A DNA stretch of 64,000 bases from Psococerastis gibbosa (taxonomy: Eukaryota > Arthropoda > Insecta > Psocodea > Psocidae): assembly GCA_963971405.1 (NCBI GenBank), contig OZ020492.1:18444204-18508203 (forward strand). Direction: 5' to 3'. The notes under the pieces were generated by a model that was given only the letters and a program-made list of their open reading frames with translations, made no database searches and was not told the origin of the DNA. A program made the position numbers and the translations under genes. This document shows positions 43,401 to 52,687 of the stretch, piece after piece (position 1 is the stretch's first letter; every line of letters starts with the position of its first letter).

Positions 43401-45940
43401 TTGGCGGAAACCCCGCCTTAAGAAAGAGCCTGTATGTCTGGTGCTGGTACATGGTCACCCATACAATTATTTTATTACTCATACAGTCATACAAGTGAGG
43501 TGAATTTTATGCAGCCTTGGCTAGAGAGACATTACAATTTTTTTTTTACATTTTATTTATTTATTTATTTATTATTTTATTTTTTATTGAATTTTTAAAA
43601 AAAATATTTATTTTTTATTCTAGCATTCTGAAACGGAAGATGACGAGGAAGAAAATATTGATGTCGAAGGAGACACAGAAGTCTACGGTGAATATGAGTG
43701 GGCAGGTTGGTATAGTTAACATAAATATATTTTTATGACATTATTAGCAAAAATGCGTTTACTGCCAGCAACGTACATTCAAGATTTTTTTAATGTAAAC
43801 TTTTATATTACTTTAATATATTCTTATTATAATATTAATATTAATATTATGTAAAAACGTTATATTAATGATAAGAAAGTAGGTTATTTTGATTATAAGC
43901 ATCTTAAAAAAAAAAAAAAAAAAATAGTGATTTATTAGTGAAATCCCCCCCCCAATACATGCAATAATAATTAATGTTCTTGATAAGGGCAGTGCCTATA
44001 TCCGCACTAAGCCAAATCCGCCCATGGCCATCATAGCGATAATTCACTTCACCTTTCATCTATTTATTTATGGGTATAGTTTTGACGGTGCTAAACACAT
44101 ACTGTATCTCTACTATAATATTGTATTGCACTGTATGTGGATATAATGGCCTAATATATCATTCACATTCATTCATTCATTCATTCATTCACCTCTTGCA
44201 CCCGCCTTTAATGTTAGGTAGCGTAAATACGTAAATCTCTTGTTTCTTCTCTATTTAATTTTAAGCATTTATCAATAATACAATATTTTTGTTTTTTTAG
44301 GGTTAGCATGAATACAAGACTATAGTCTTATTATTCGCTTTCCCTCAATAAAGGAGTTTTTCAATTATTTCAATTTAAATCCCCCTGGTCTTTGTCATTG
44401 TCCTAGTCGTTGACGCCGAAACTCGTCCGAGCGGTCTTGCCGTCGTACATTCTTCACATCTGCGCTCATCCTACTTTTCTTTTTATTTGGGCTCTTAGGC
44501 GCTTTTTCCATTAATTAAATATCATGTCTTTACGGTAACAACTGGTGGAGCTAAAACGATTTTTTCTCAATACATTACAATACAATATATATTTCCTTTA
44601 AATTATACAATACATGTAAAGCATAAAATAAAATCGTCAGAGTATCGTCAAAATCAGGTAGTTCTGTCATTGTGATTGTGCTAGTGCCTCAGTGACAGTG
44701 TTGAAAGCTTTCTCTAAGAGATGGTTTCTAAGCAATTTAGGGAAGCTACAAGCATTTCTCGCCGCTCTCAGTTCAATCGGAAGTTTTCTAAGGTAGGCGA
44801 AACCTTGTAAACCTCAAAAACCCTGAAACCTAAAAAACGGCTCCAATGATTATCTTCAAATTCCCACACAACGTAGTCGTTGTTAATGTTAACAAAACGC
44901 AATAGGTCGTTTGCCCCTTGATAGTTCGGTTCTGGGGGTAATAAATTTAAAAACAACCTAATTTTCATGAAAAAACTACTAAAAATTTATTGATAAACTT
45001 CAGGAATGTTTTAGTTGTTGAATAGATTAACATACCCGAAGAAGTTGCTTTCCCGAGTAAGTTTTAGGCTTTGAATAAAAAAAGTTTCTTGACGAAGTTA
45101 TGGACTATTCATGACCTAATACATAGCATAGCAAACCTTGCCCTTGCTACTATTACTGTGTTGTATTATATTAGACTGCCCATTCTTAACTATGCAATCA
45201 TCCCATCGATTCGTTCAGAGCTTTGGGATAGGGAAACTTGAGGAATCCTAAATTTAACCTTTTGACAATTACTTACCTAGGACCAATTGCAGTACCTATC
45301 CTAATTGATAAATAGGAAAGCATGTACGGGTACACTAGCACCAGTTATTTTAATAGTATTATATTTGGTTCATTGAAATATGTGTTTGCTAAAATTAAAG
45401 AACAACAATTGTGAAAATTCCCCCCTAAATGAGTGAATTCATAAGAAAAAGTAGTAAAACCCAGTTAAAATTTTTTGTTGGATTAAAACTCAACTTTTCA
45501 ACTAAAAATTAACTTTTAAACTTAAAAAAACTTGTGACCCCCCCTAAATTTTTTGCTGCATCCGCCCTTGCAACAGTCATATGTTTACAAAATTACCCAG
45601 AGTCGGAAACAATTGCATAACCTTCATTTCTGTGGGAGAACAGTTAAAAATTCCTATTTATTAATTTCAATTTATTAAATTATATTCATAATTTCACCTT
45701 AAATGTTTTATTTTAGCTGGTCTACTTACCACAGCAGCTGCAGCTGCAAGCCATCGTAAACTGGAAAAGGATGAAGTTCATACAATGGAAGGTGAAGATT
45801 CGTCAGCTCTTACACCCAATCAGATGTCAGATTTAGATGTAAATATGGATGAAGAAAACAGGCAGACTCCTTCGGGCCTGAGGGACTCTCTACTTCTTCA
45901 GAAAACGTCAGTGAAAGGTGGTGGAAGTTGTGGAAAATAG
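31330..45940 (+). CDS. RNF220-like E3 ubiquitin ligase gene, N-terminal and central exons
   Basis: Coding exons seen: 31330-31431, 37826-38345, 39416-39645, 40325-40480, 43624-43705 and 45717 to about 45937. Phases join as 0, 1, 0, 0, 1. The product starts MENGFAAQTLSHPALVLAG, resembling the start of vertebrate RNF220. It then has a Ser/Pro-rich region with GSFRPFNLSASPKLFPSAFA, a CPIC...H zinc-binding segment, an SRLRVKNRRRKSG basic stretch with CPVCNDKL and HVEHCLKK, and an acidic stretch ending EYEW. These are RNF220 family landmarks as I recall the family. RNF220 proteins are cytosolic/nuclear RING E3 ligases acting on transcription factors and Wnt signalling. The C-terminal RING (CLICMD type) is not visible. 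Either further exons lie elsewhere, or this transcript ends at the TAG at 45938 without a RING. About 437 residues are visible. Confidence 0.8.
32705..32995 (+). pseudogene. LINE reverse-transcriptase C-terminal relic (third family)
   Basis: Reads EEVLHGINEKRAIMATISTR, then GGKWIEDTLRHEGLLKNIIE, then RGRQRKDYLEDAMK. With a frameshift it continues LKRTAENRQEWRRRTFA. RGRQR.DYL...M......LKR.AE.RxEWR is a common LINE C-terminus. It lies in the first long intron of the RNF220-like gene. Confidence 0.65.
33200..33370 (-). repeat. Repeat R1, 3'-half fragment
   Basis: ATCGCATACAAACAATTTAA, GTATCCGATTGACCTCTTC, GTTACGACACGTCTCCGATC and GCACGTTACCACCTGGCCAT, closely like 11400-11565. It lies in the first RNF220-like intron. 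Confidence 0.6.
33535..33755 (+). repeat. Repeat R2 sister subfamily
   Basis: GCATTGTCAATGGTAAGCAT, GTGTGGGTTGACACTTTGTC and AACGTCCAAAAACCGATGGG match 14035-14250 almost throughout. Confidence 0.6.
34571..34951. mobile_element. Harbinger-type palindromic MITE (copy 3)
   Basis: Complete: GGCGCCCATTCC ... GGGCACC, flanked by a perfect TAA duplication (34568-34570 and 34952-34954). It carries the same internal blocks as the other copies, with a T-run expansion near 34700. Confidence 0.85.
35375..36258 (+). repeat. Repeat R4, full copy
   Basis: Starts GCTTTCCAATTTATACGTAG, with the TCTG tract at 35500-35545 and the end GAGTAAACTCGGACCGGTTC. Colinear with 3445-4310. It lies in the first RNF220-like intron. 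Confidence 0.7.
37826..38345 (+). CDS. RNF220-like exon 2, Ser/Pro-rich region
   Basis: The acceptor is TTTCGTTCCAG and the donor is GTAAGT; it enters in phase 0 and leaves in phase 1. It begins IQDVKGLTSLHSLNASAFRL, contains GSFRPFNLSASPKLFPSAF, and ends in a Ser/Glu-rich segment (SDASSTSNQEEEKIRR). It is unusually GC-rich for the window. The open frame runs 3' of the donor into the intron for only ten more codons, supporting the splice. Confidence 0.8.
39416..39645 (+). CDS. RNF220-like exon 3, first zinc-binding segment
   Basis: The acceptor is TTTCTTTTTTAG and the donor is GTGAGA; it enters in phase 1 and leaves in phase 0. It reads QKHQFDPTCCPICGVIVLLG, then DAENHFFKEVDRLSA, then a conserved-looking stretch ending LPRSRWE. 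The CPIC and following H match the CPICQVLL...H segment of RNF220. A decayed copy of its 5' boundary lies about 207 bases upstream. Confidence 0.8.
40325..40480 (+). CDS. RNF220-like exon 4, basic stretch and zinc-binding segment
   Basis: The acceptor is GGTTGCAG and the donor is GTATTT; it has 52 codons in phase 0-0. It reads TFQRIKSNRLSRLRVKNRRR, then KSGDIPLCPVCNDKLEG, then HVEHCLKK. The pattern C-x2-C ... H-x3-H-C matches the CPLCNRPL...HVEHCLSK block of vertebrate RNF220, the strongest family signature here. Confidence 0.85.
40966..41733 (+). mobile_element. PIF/Harbinger-like DNA transposon inserted in the H1 fragment
   Basis: It is 768 bases, with terminal inverted repeats of about 60 bases and only three mismatches (start GGGCTCTTACAGAGTGGAGC, mirrored at 41733), flanked by TTA at 40963-40965 and 41734-41736. 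A 3-base TTA duplication and GG-starting termini are hallmarks of PIF/Harbinger elements. Inside, a 50-codon frame at 41120-41272 resembles the N-terminus of the Harbinger nuclease (FSIHPVNMERDQ ... FVRHFV). The element is internally deleted and non-autonomous. Confidence 0.75.
41120..41272 (+). pseudogene. Harbinger transposase N-terminal remnant
   Basis: Frame MDGLLEETILIDSAATKWFL, then FFSNDREFSIHPVNMERDQE, then NFQFVRHFVP and stop. The segment xFxIHPVNMERDQ...F resembles the WVHPINxKR...GEF region near the start of Harbinger nuclease-transposases, as I recall the family. It has only 50 codons and no DDE catalytic part. A relic inside its own element. Confidence 0.5.
41978..42141 (+). mobile_element. 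SINE-A (tRNA-derived), 3' joined to repeat R4
   Basis: Head to tail as in the other copies, but broken off in GCTCTAACTTTG, where a truncated R4 repeat begins. It lies directly beside the right 17-base flank of the H1 fragment. Confidence 0.8.
42138..42870 (+). repeat. Repeat R4, 5'-truncated copy
   Basis: Begins inside the TCTG tract, fused to a SINE-A tail, and runs to the constant hairpin end at about 42866. Confidence 0.7.
43022..43417. mobile_element. Harbinger-type palindromic MITE (copy 4)
   Basis: Complete: GGCGCGGTTTCC ... GGAAACCCCGCC, with perfect TTA duplications at 43019-43021 and 43418-43420. It lies in the RNF220-like intron just upstream of exon 5. The terminal sequence differs from the GCCCATTCC subtype, so at least two subfamilies are present. 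Confidence 0.85.
43624..43705 (+). CDS. RNF220-like exon 5, acidic segment
   Basis: The acceptor is TTATTCTAG and the donor is GTTGGT; it enters in phase 0 and leaves in phase 1. It reads HSETEDDEEENIDVEGDTEV, then YGEYEWA. The EYEW tetrapeptide after an acidic run is conserved in RNF220, where GQKRIRAT follows. That follow-on is not found in the next exon, so a small exon may be missing. Confidence 0.75.
45717..45937 (+). CDS. RNF220-like exon 6, last visible, end uncertain
   Basis: The acceptor is TGTTTTATTTTAG; it enters in phase 1. It reads AGLLTTAAAAASHRKLEKDE, then VHTMEGEDSSALTPNQMSDL, then NRQTPSGLRDSLLLQKTS. If unspliced it stops at TAG 45938-45940. A possible donor GTCAGT lies at 45907 and a weaker GTGGTG at about 45918, either of which would lead to further exons not recognised in the window. 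Confidence 0.6.
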
Positions 45941-47269
45941 GGCTAAAATTCCTCATTTCTAGTATGTTTTTGTTTTGTTGTTGTTGTTGTTGTTTTCATT
46001 TATCAATAATGGAGAGGGAAAACGATGGTTGAGCTCAAGGCGGTGACAACCGACCGGGTGAAGTACTAGAAATGGACCCACGATGACCCCCCCCCCCCCA
46101 CGCTACACCTACGGCACTATGCTGGAAGAAGAGGAAGTAAAGGAAGTAGAAGAAGAAGTTCGTTATTTGTCAGAGGCGCTGCCATTATCACGTTTAAAAG
46201 TTAGCAACATAAGTTCATTTATTTACTTATATTAATATTAATTTTATTTGGTGTATCCGAATAATCTATCCAGCAGCCGCAGCAGGTAATACCTGCCAGG
46301 TGGAGTTACGACAGGCCTCCGATCGTATAATGTGTAGAGACTAGCGCAAATACGAGCCCGCTATCAGCTGCGCCACAGGAGGCTAGCATAATTAAATGTA
46401 AGGGATTTGACTTTTATAAAGGGCGTCACCCAGGGGGGTTAATTTCTGTTGGAAAAAAATGCGACTTGACTAACGAGGTAATCATTACAAGGTTACAGGG
46501 TTAGCAGGAAAATAAGACTTTATAGTCTTATTGTTCGCCTTTTAATATTTAAATAAAATCGTTTCAATACAATTCAATTCAACCTTGTTAAAAAATATAC
46601 CTAATTACTTTGTACTTTTGTTTCTATGCAATTAATCTTTAAAAAAAATTGCCATCTTGGCAACTGAAAAATATTTAAATGACGCCCCTGTCCCTAATGT
46701 AGACTACATCATGTTCCTTAGAGTAAAGTTTTGGCCTATTCATATAAATTATAAGTATACTCAATGTAATTATTTCAATATACAATTTCAAATTTTCCCG
46801 CTAAGCTAACAAAACTTACCTTACCTTGTAAAGTACCTATTGAATTATGCGATTTGTTAAAAAACAACTACATTAGCAATAATTTGTACAAATCTCGATG
46901 TAGCTTATACCTATGCATGAATTGCAAATGGGGATGTTAGACTTAAAAGTACAGTAATTTAAGTACTGATGTTTTTTTATTATAATTGATTCAGACCCAT
47001 TGCGTAGTTTCTTTTTGCTGCGCTACTTAGTTATTTATTTTATCTAATTTAGGCTGTGTTGAATAATTTAACCAATAATTTTAACTTTCATTTGGCCTAC
47101 TTAAATGAACATCACTAAGCCTCCACATGTGGGCCTAATTTAAAAAAAAAATATATGCAGAATTAAACATAAAAAAGTGGACTAATAATTATACTTATCC
47201 CAATCAAGCTAATAAATTTAACAACCAGCCAAGCATTTTACGGATGTCTCAAAATGTAAGCTATGCCAT

Positions 47270-47615
47270 TAAGGGAGAGATTACAAAATTATTTTTTAAA
47301 GAAGAAATTACCTTGGAATTTTGACGAAAGTCACTAATTTCTCGTTCCACAGCCACAAAGTTATGAAAGTGGTAACATGAAAAATGCATAAAAACTGCAA
47401 GCTTTCGAAGGAAATTTCTATTTTCTCATATGAAACATTATTAGGCTACTTCTTAAATACCCGATAAATTGAATTAAACCAATTTTATAAAATTGTTGCA
47501 AATCAGTCGGGGAAATAGAAGGCTTTTGAGAAAGTTTGATTTTTTTATATGCATTTTTCGTCGTTGTGGCTGTGGAATGAGAAATTAACTAATTTTGCCG
47601 AAAATACTCGGCCAC
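47270..47615. mobile_element. Inverted-repeat element (unclassified MITE-like)
   Basis: Arms include TCACTAATTTCTCGTTCCAC (left) and its counterpart GTGGCTGTGGAATGAGAAAT (right). The left outer sequence is GGGAGAGATTAC. A related pair brackets 50990-51865. Confidence 0.55.
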
Positions 47616-48006
47616 TCTTAGTCAGCAAAATATTTTGAAACCTCAACCTTAATATTAATTTTCTTTTTAGTCTATCTTCCCACCTCCTACCGATTTTATA
47701 GTGCTATTATACTGTATACTGTATCATTATTTAGTTTTATTTCATTGTTACCATTATTGCATTATTAAACTAATCAATAAACACTTCTTTTTGTTGTTGT
47801 TTTTCATCCTTTATGATCCATTGATTAATTTACATGTTAATTTATTGCTTTGTATTAATTAATTAATTATATAAGTGACAGACAGCTTAATTAACAAAAA
47901 CTCTTTCTAGACTGGTAGCCTAAGGACTGGCAGGAAATCCTCCTTCTGGGACATTGCTTTGTTAAGGATGAAATCAGCAACATACCCTCCAGCTGCGTTT
48001 TCCAAT

Positions 48007-48085
48007 ATCAATCAATCAATCAATCAAAATTTATTTCCAAAATAAAATTTTTACAGTTTTTTGTCACTTCCCTATGGGCTAGGCG
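48007..48085 (-). repeat. Repeat R6 with (AATC)n
   Basis: The same (ATCA)n plus AAAATTTATTTCCAAAATAA and TTTTGTCACTTCCCTATGGG block as at 17045. Confidence 0.55.
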
Positions 48086-49929
48086 GTGAAGGTTCACGAT
48101 TTGGTTTCCAAACTTGCCTAAGTCGAGCTAGCGCATGTTACAAGTCAATGGTAATCATGGCTGAGCTGGTTGGCACTTGTAGTCGGTATGGGTTGACATC
48201 AAGAGTGAAACAGGTTGCCAATGGCTACAAATTCATAGGAAACGATACGAATCACGACCGAAAACCAATGGGGTCACTGTCATGGCAACGTTCAATGAGC
48301 AACATAAGATGTCCATGAAAAGTCCTTGAATAATATAAACTAATAGCGGTTATGGTACCAATTATGTTTGGTAGCTGCAATGGGTGGACCCAGCCCCCGC
48401 AGACAAATTTTCCTTTTCTGATGAGCCTCTTCTTTTGCCATAGTCCCTTTTTGAATTTGACTAGGCCTATGCCACACTAACAAACAGCTCTATATTTTAG
48501 GGTGATTTATCTACCTATTGAGATGGCGACCAATGTTCGACTTCCGGAAAATTTCTTCACAACTTTTTATTTCATGATCCCCTGAGTCTAAAACCACCCT
48601 CTGTTAAAAATGTCATATATATACTATATAATATGTGGTATATATATATATGTATGTATTTATGTATGTATATCGATTTTAGGAAACACTCTAACTTCCG
48701 TTAATATTATCCGATTTTGATGACACTTGGCACAAAAATTGATCATACATATCTTGATCGAGTTCGTTAGCCAGCTAAATCCACTATTTAGTTACAAGAT
48801 GGCGGCTGGTTGAACACTTATATAATATAAATATAATAAAAAATATCTCAGTTAATATTGGTCACAGAGGAATGAATTAAAATCTGACTGAAAGCCCGTA
48901 TTATCATCTACGATAATGGTGATCAACACTTTTTACGACAAATCAACCATTTTAAGATGGCATCCAGTCAATGTGACAATAATTTGATAATTAAAAGTGC
49001 ATAGTTGGCATTGTGGTTCGAAATTTGGAACACAAGAGTGTTTTGTGTGTTGACGTTATGGTCGGGAAAATAATGAAGTATTTTTTATTTTTTATTACAT
49101 GCATTACATACATTACATAGCGAAGACAAAGATGCAGATAACTTGGTAGTGTGCACAGTGCCGGTAGGGAAACATGGTAGGACTTGTCCTGGTCACCTCC
49201 GAACTAATCGTGTGACTTCACTGTGTTTCCCAAGTGGTTCGGAATCCACTATAATCAGGAGGTCCGCTGTCTTATGGGCCCACACCGTGGCCTGGGACTA
49301 TGTCCAACGATACTACTAGGTAGCGACGTAGCGTAGACGAAAAGCAGGGTCTGCGGAATCTCCCTACACTTGATCGGCCAGAGCCGAAAGGGATTTTTTT
49401 CACGGCACCTAGTCGGTCATTGAGGCACAACTCACAACTATCCAAGGTCGAAATAGAGACTCCAGACGTTTGCCAGCCAACTTCAGGTAACCCAGCCTCC
49501 AGGTATGTAATGTAGGTTTACAGCCTATTGGTAAAGGTAAATGGCATAAGACCAAACTATAACTAACTACTACAGTCTGGCTAGGCACTAGATTTGTATT
49601 AAAACATTGAAAACTCATGCAAGGAATTAAATGCAGATTCTTTACATGACTACTTGCACTATGTAAACGTATAACTTAGGTACGAGTTCACTTATCATTA
49701 AAGTCATACAGTTCAATTGCAGGCCTAGCGGTATGGAGTTTAGAACAAAAATAATTAATTATGATTATTATTATTTTTAAATTGTTGCCATCCTGAGTAT
49801 ACGTTTATCGTCCAAAGTTTGTGAAAATGACGAGACCTATACTAGAATAGGGTAAGAGGAAGACACTATTATCAAACGTTTGAGACATTAAACAACAACA
49901 ACAATAATGGGTCTCACGCTCGATTTTAT

Positions 49930-50280
49930 AGCCAACGGCCATACCTAGTTGAGTCCACTTGAACAGAGCCTGTTGAAAACTGCAGCAAATTTGGTAGTGT
50001 ACACAGTGTTGGCAGGGGAACATGGTGGGCTGTGATAACGCTCATAGGCAGTCTAAGTGCATGTCGAGTCCTGGTCACCTCCGAATTAATCCTGTGACTT
50101 TACTATGTTCCCCAAGTGGTTCGGGATCCGCTATAATCTGAAACTCCACCCTGTCAGTCAACCTACCTTCTCTCTAAGGTGAAGGAGGGAGCCCTTAGGG
50201 GTTAATAAACAGACGCAATTCGACCACCAGGCTGACAGGGTTACTTAAATGCAGATGCTGAAAGCAGACGTTGGTAAAAG
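49930..50280 (+). repeat. Repeat R3 copy
   Basis: GCCAACGGCCATACCTAGTT, GTTGGCAGGGGAACATGGTG, GCATGTCGAGTCCTGGTCAC and CCAGGCTGACAGGGTTACTT in the same order as 17510-17885. Confidence 0.7.
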
Positions 50281-50989
50281 GAAAAAAAGAAACGTTCTCT
50301 TTGAAGTCTCGGTAAGAAAAACTGGACATAACAGCCGTGAGCCAGTACCGTGCACTATTACTTATTGAGACGTTTCAACCGATCGTGGGACCCGCCTAAA
50401 TCGTCGTAGCCTACTTAGAGTGCGTTTGAAGTACCTGTAGTTTCATGGTTCGCGAAGATTCGATAAGAACGAAACACAGTAAATAAGCAATATTTCTTTT
50501 TGTCTCACCGGAGCTTTGATCATAAAGTGCTATTGACTGGAGATGAACCTAGTTGTGTAATAAGCATCGGTTAGTAAAAAAACTACTTGTCCCTTACAAC
50601 CGAGTTGAAATACATTGGGTCTATCAATCGTTCAGAATTGAGGCAAAAGAAATATAGGAATACTTAGAGTATATTTAGGCTACTGCTACTAATTACGACT
50701 AACAAACCTACCAATTTGGTGCTTATTTAAATTGCATTAAAATATTTTGATGAGGACGATAGCAAAATGGTTATTGAACTTGAAGAGCTGATACATACGT
50801 GGGTTTGAATTACTCTTTCTCCACTTTTTCTGATAAATTGGAGAATCTTAGAAAAAACGCAGAAGCAGTAAATTTTCCACTTTCCTCTATAAAGAATAAA
50901 GATACATAGACAGTAGAGATCAAGGGCTTTCAGCCAATATTTACGATAAATTCGTTTAATTTCACAGAGCAATCATTCGATTGTAATTT

Positions 50990-51865
50990 TAAGGGAGAGA
51001 ATTCAATTATTTGAAAACAAGTAATCCCCATGCATTTTTAATTTAATAAGTTAATTTCTCGTTTCAGAGCTGCAAAGATAGTCTTATTATGAATGTCAAT
51101 GATGAAAAGATTCAGCAAGCGTGCTAAAGAGAGCAGGCTGTTTACCTGAATAATTCAAGTTAAGACATGTAGCGTAGTGGAACGGACTGTGACTTTCACC
51201 CAAAAGGTTGTTGGTTCGAGTCCCACACTGGCTACATTTTCTGGCCATGCTTGGGAGGGCATGTAAAGCAGGCAGTCCCCGGTTTTCCTAGTTGAGTGTA
51301 AGAGAGGGCTTTATAGCCCTAACTCCGCTAGTTTGGCTTAGTAATAGAAACAATAAAAAGTCCTTATTTATTTATTTATAATTTACTGCTATACGAAACA
51401 TTTCTGGTGAATGCACTTTGGGGGGGGGGGGGCGAGGAAGGGGCTAACAGTTGGCAAGAAATAGAGCTCAACTACGTTAAACCACCTGGCATAGACTAAA
51501 TTAGCTAAGAACGGAATTCACACGATGCCGTACGAAGGGGGGGGGGGGGCTGTTAGAGGACCAAATCTGTGTATTTGGGCAACAGCAAAGCGACAACCAC
51601 CTTCTTGTCTGTTCGTCGCTTGTAAAAGCTGTGTCCCACAAGGAACTTTTTGAAGCCTATTGAAGTCAAGTAAGATGAGGACACGCTAAGTAAGAAAGTA
51701 TAGGGTAAGAAATGGAACATTACTGTGATATTTTTTATTATTTGTGATTTTTTCATCTGCCCATTTTCATATCTTTGTGGCTCTGGGACGAGAAATTAAT
51801 AAATATCTTCAAAAAATACTCGGTCATTTCTTGTTTACAAACTCAAAATCCCTCCCTTATAGTGG
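50990..51865. mobile_element. Inverted-repeat element with nested SINE
   Basis: The left arm AAGGGAGAGAATTC ... TTAATTTCTCGTTTCAGAGC pairs with the right arm GCTCTGGGACGAGAAATTAA ... CCCTCCCTTATAG. A SINE-A (51163-51370) and poly-G sequence sit between the arms. This explains an exon-like CAG border at about 51067. Confidence 0.5.
51163..51370 (+). mobile_element. SINE-A (tRNA-derived), full length
   Basis: Sense head GGACTGTGACTTTCACCC with B box GGTTCGAGTCC. It ends AATAGAAACAATAAAAAGTCC then TTATTTATTT. It is inserted between the two arms of an inverted-repeat element (50990-51865). Confidence 0.85.
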
Positions 51866-51966
51866 GAAATGCCCTAAATCACATTGCATTTTAAATGTAA
51901 TCTGTTAGTGGCTTGACCAACTTATTAGGCTATATGACATTGATTGATGCGCAAGCTACAAAATGT

Positions 51967-52687
51967 TCAACTCTTTGAATCCTTTGAAAAGAAGTTTTCC
52001 TGTCCCCAATTCCAAAATCGTGACATTGCGTCTTCTCCGTTTTTCAAAACTATTGTTTGAGTAGCATTAACTAAATAACCAATCCCCTGCGATGGTTTAA
52101 CTTCCAAAGCCTCTTTCTTTTCAGTGCAGTTTTTATCACTATTGTTTTTTGTACTGTTTGCTATAATCTTTTCTATCTGTTCTAAAATATCTTTGGTCTT
52201 ATTTATTTGTGCCGAAGCAGTAGTATCGTTAACTAGAGGACTACTAGCCATAAAGTCTGCGGTAGTAGACCCTTTAACGAAATTTGGATAAACTCCTGAA
52301 GCATTAGACAATGAACCTTCAGAAGCGAATATGTACTTTGGGGGTTCTTCTTCTTTTAACTTTTTGGCGTAATTAATTCTCGGGTTAATATTAAGAACTA
52401 TTTGCTCTTCTTCAACTTCTTCATTGTTCATAGGAACGTCAGAGTTGGACATATCTTTTAAGTCTAATTTTTGAACTACTGCTTTAGGATAAGATGACGG
52501 AGTTGAGGGTTTGAACTGAATCATTGGAGAATCTTCGTAGAATGCTTGAGGAGGAGGTTCATCTGCGTAAGAAGGTTGATGATGTGACTGCGGTGGCTCT
52601 TGGGGTCCAAAGTAGATGGTTTCATTAGGAGGTGGTTGCGAATACAGGTACGATATCGGCCAAGAACTAGGAGGACCGTATTCTGGC
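51967..52687 (-). CDS. PAN gene terminal exon
   Basis: The acceptor is TTTTATTTCAG in phase 2; it is open for 240 codons to the stop at 51967-51969. It starts Pro/Tyr-rich (PEYGPPSSWPISYLYSQPPP), then a charged region with EEVEEEQIV. It ends in a Ser/Asn/Lys tail with sequons NAS, NDT, NKT, NST, NNS, NCT and NAT, and finishes WNWGQENFFSKDSKS. It resembles no family I recognise outside the PAN protein context. Confidence 0.85.

Larger units (their letters stand above)
45941..51966. other. Gene-poor repeat region between convergent genes
   Basis: AT-rich, with R1 (46240), an inverted-repeat element (47270), R6/R2 (48007-48330), R3 (49140, 49930), SINE-A (51163) and poly-G tracts. No RING-encoding exon on the plus strand and no further PAN exon on the minus strand was recognised. 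The 3' ends of both genes must terminate here unless the RNF220-like gene continues. Confidence 0.55.

Noticed and set aside
51060-51125. Exon-like segment (TTTCAG then SCKDSLIMNVNDEKIQQAC and stop) that could be the last RNF220-like exon
   Set aside because: The same CTCGTT.CA.AG border occurs at about 47340 and inverted at 47565 and 51780, so it belongs to an inverted-repeat element; resemblance to RNF220 is not convincing.
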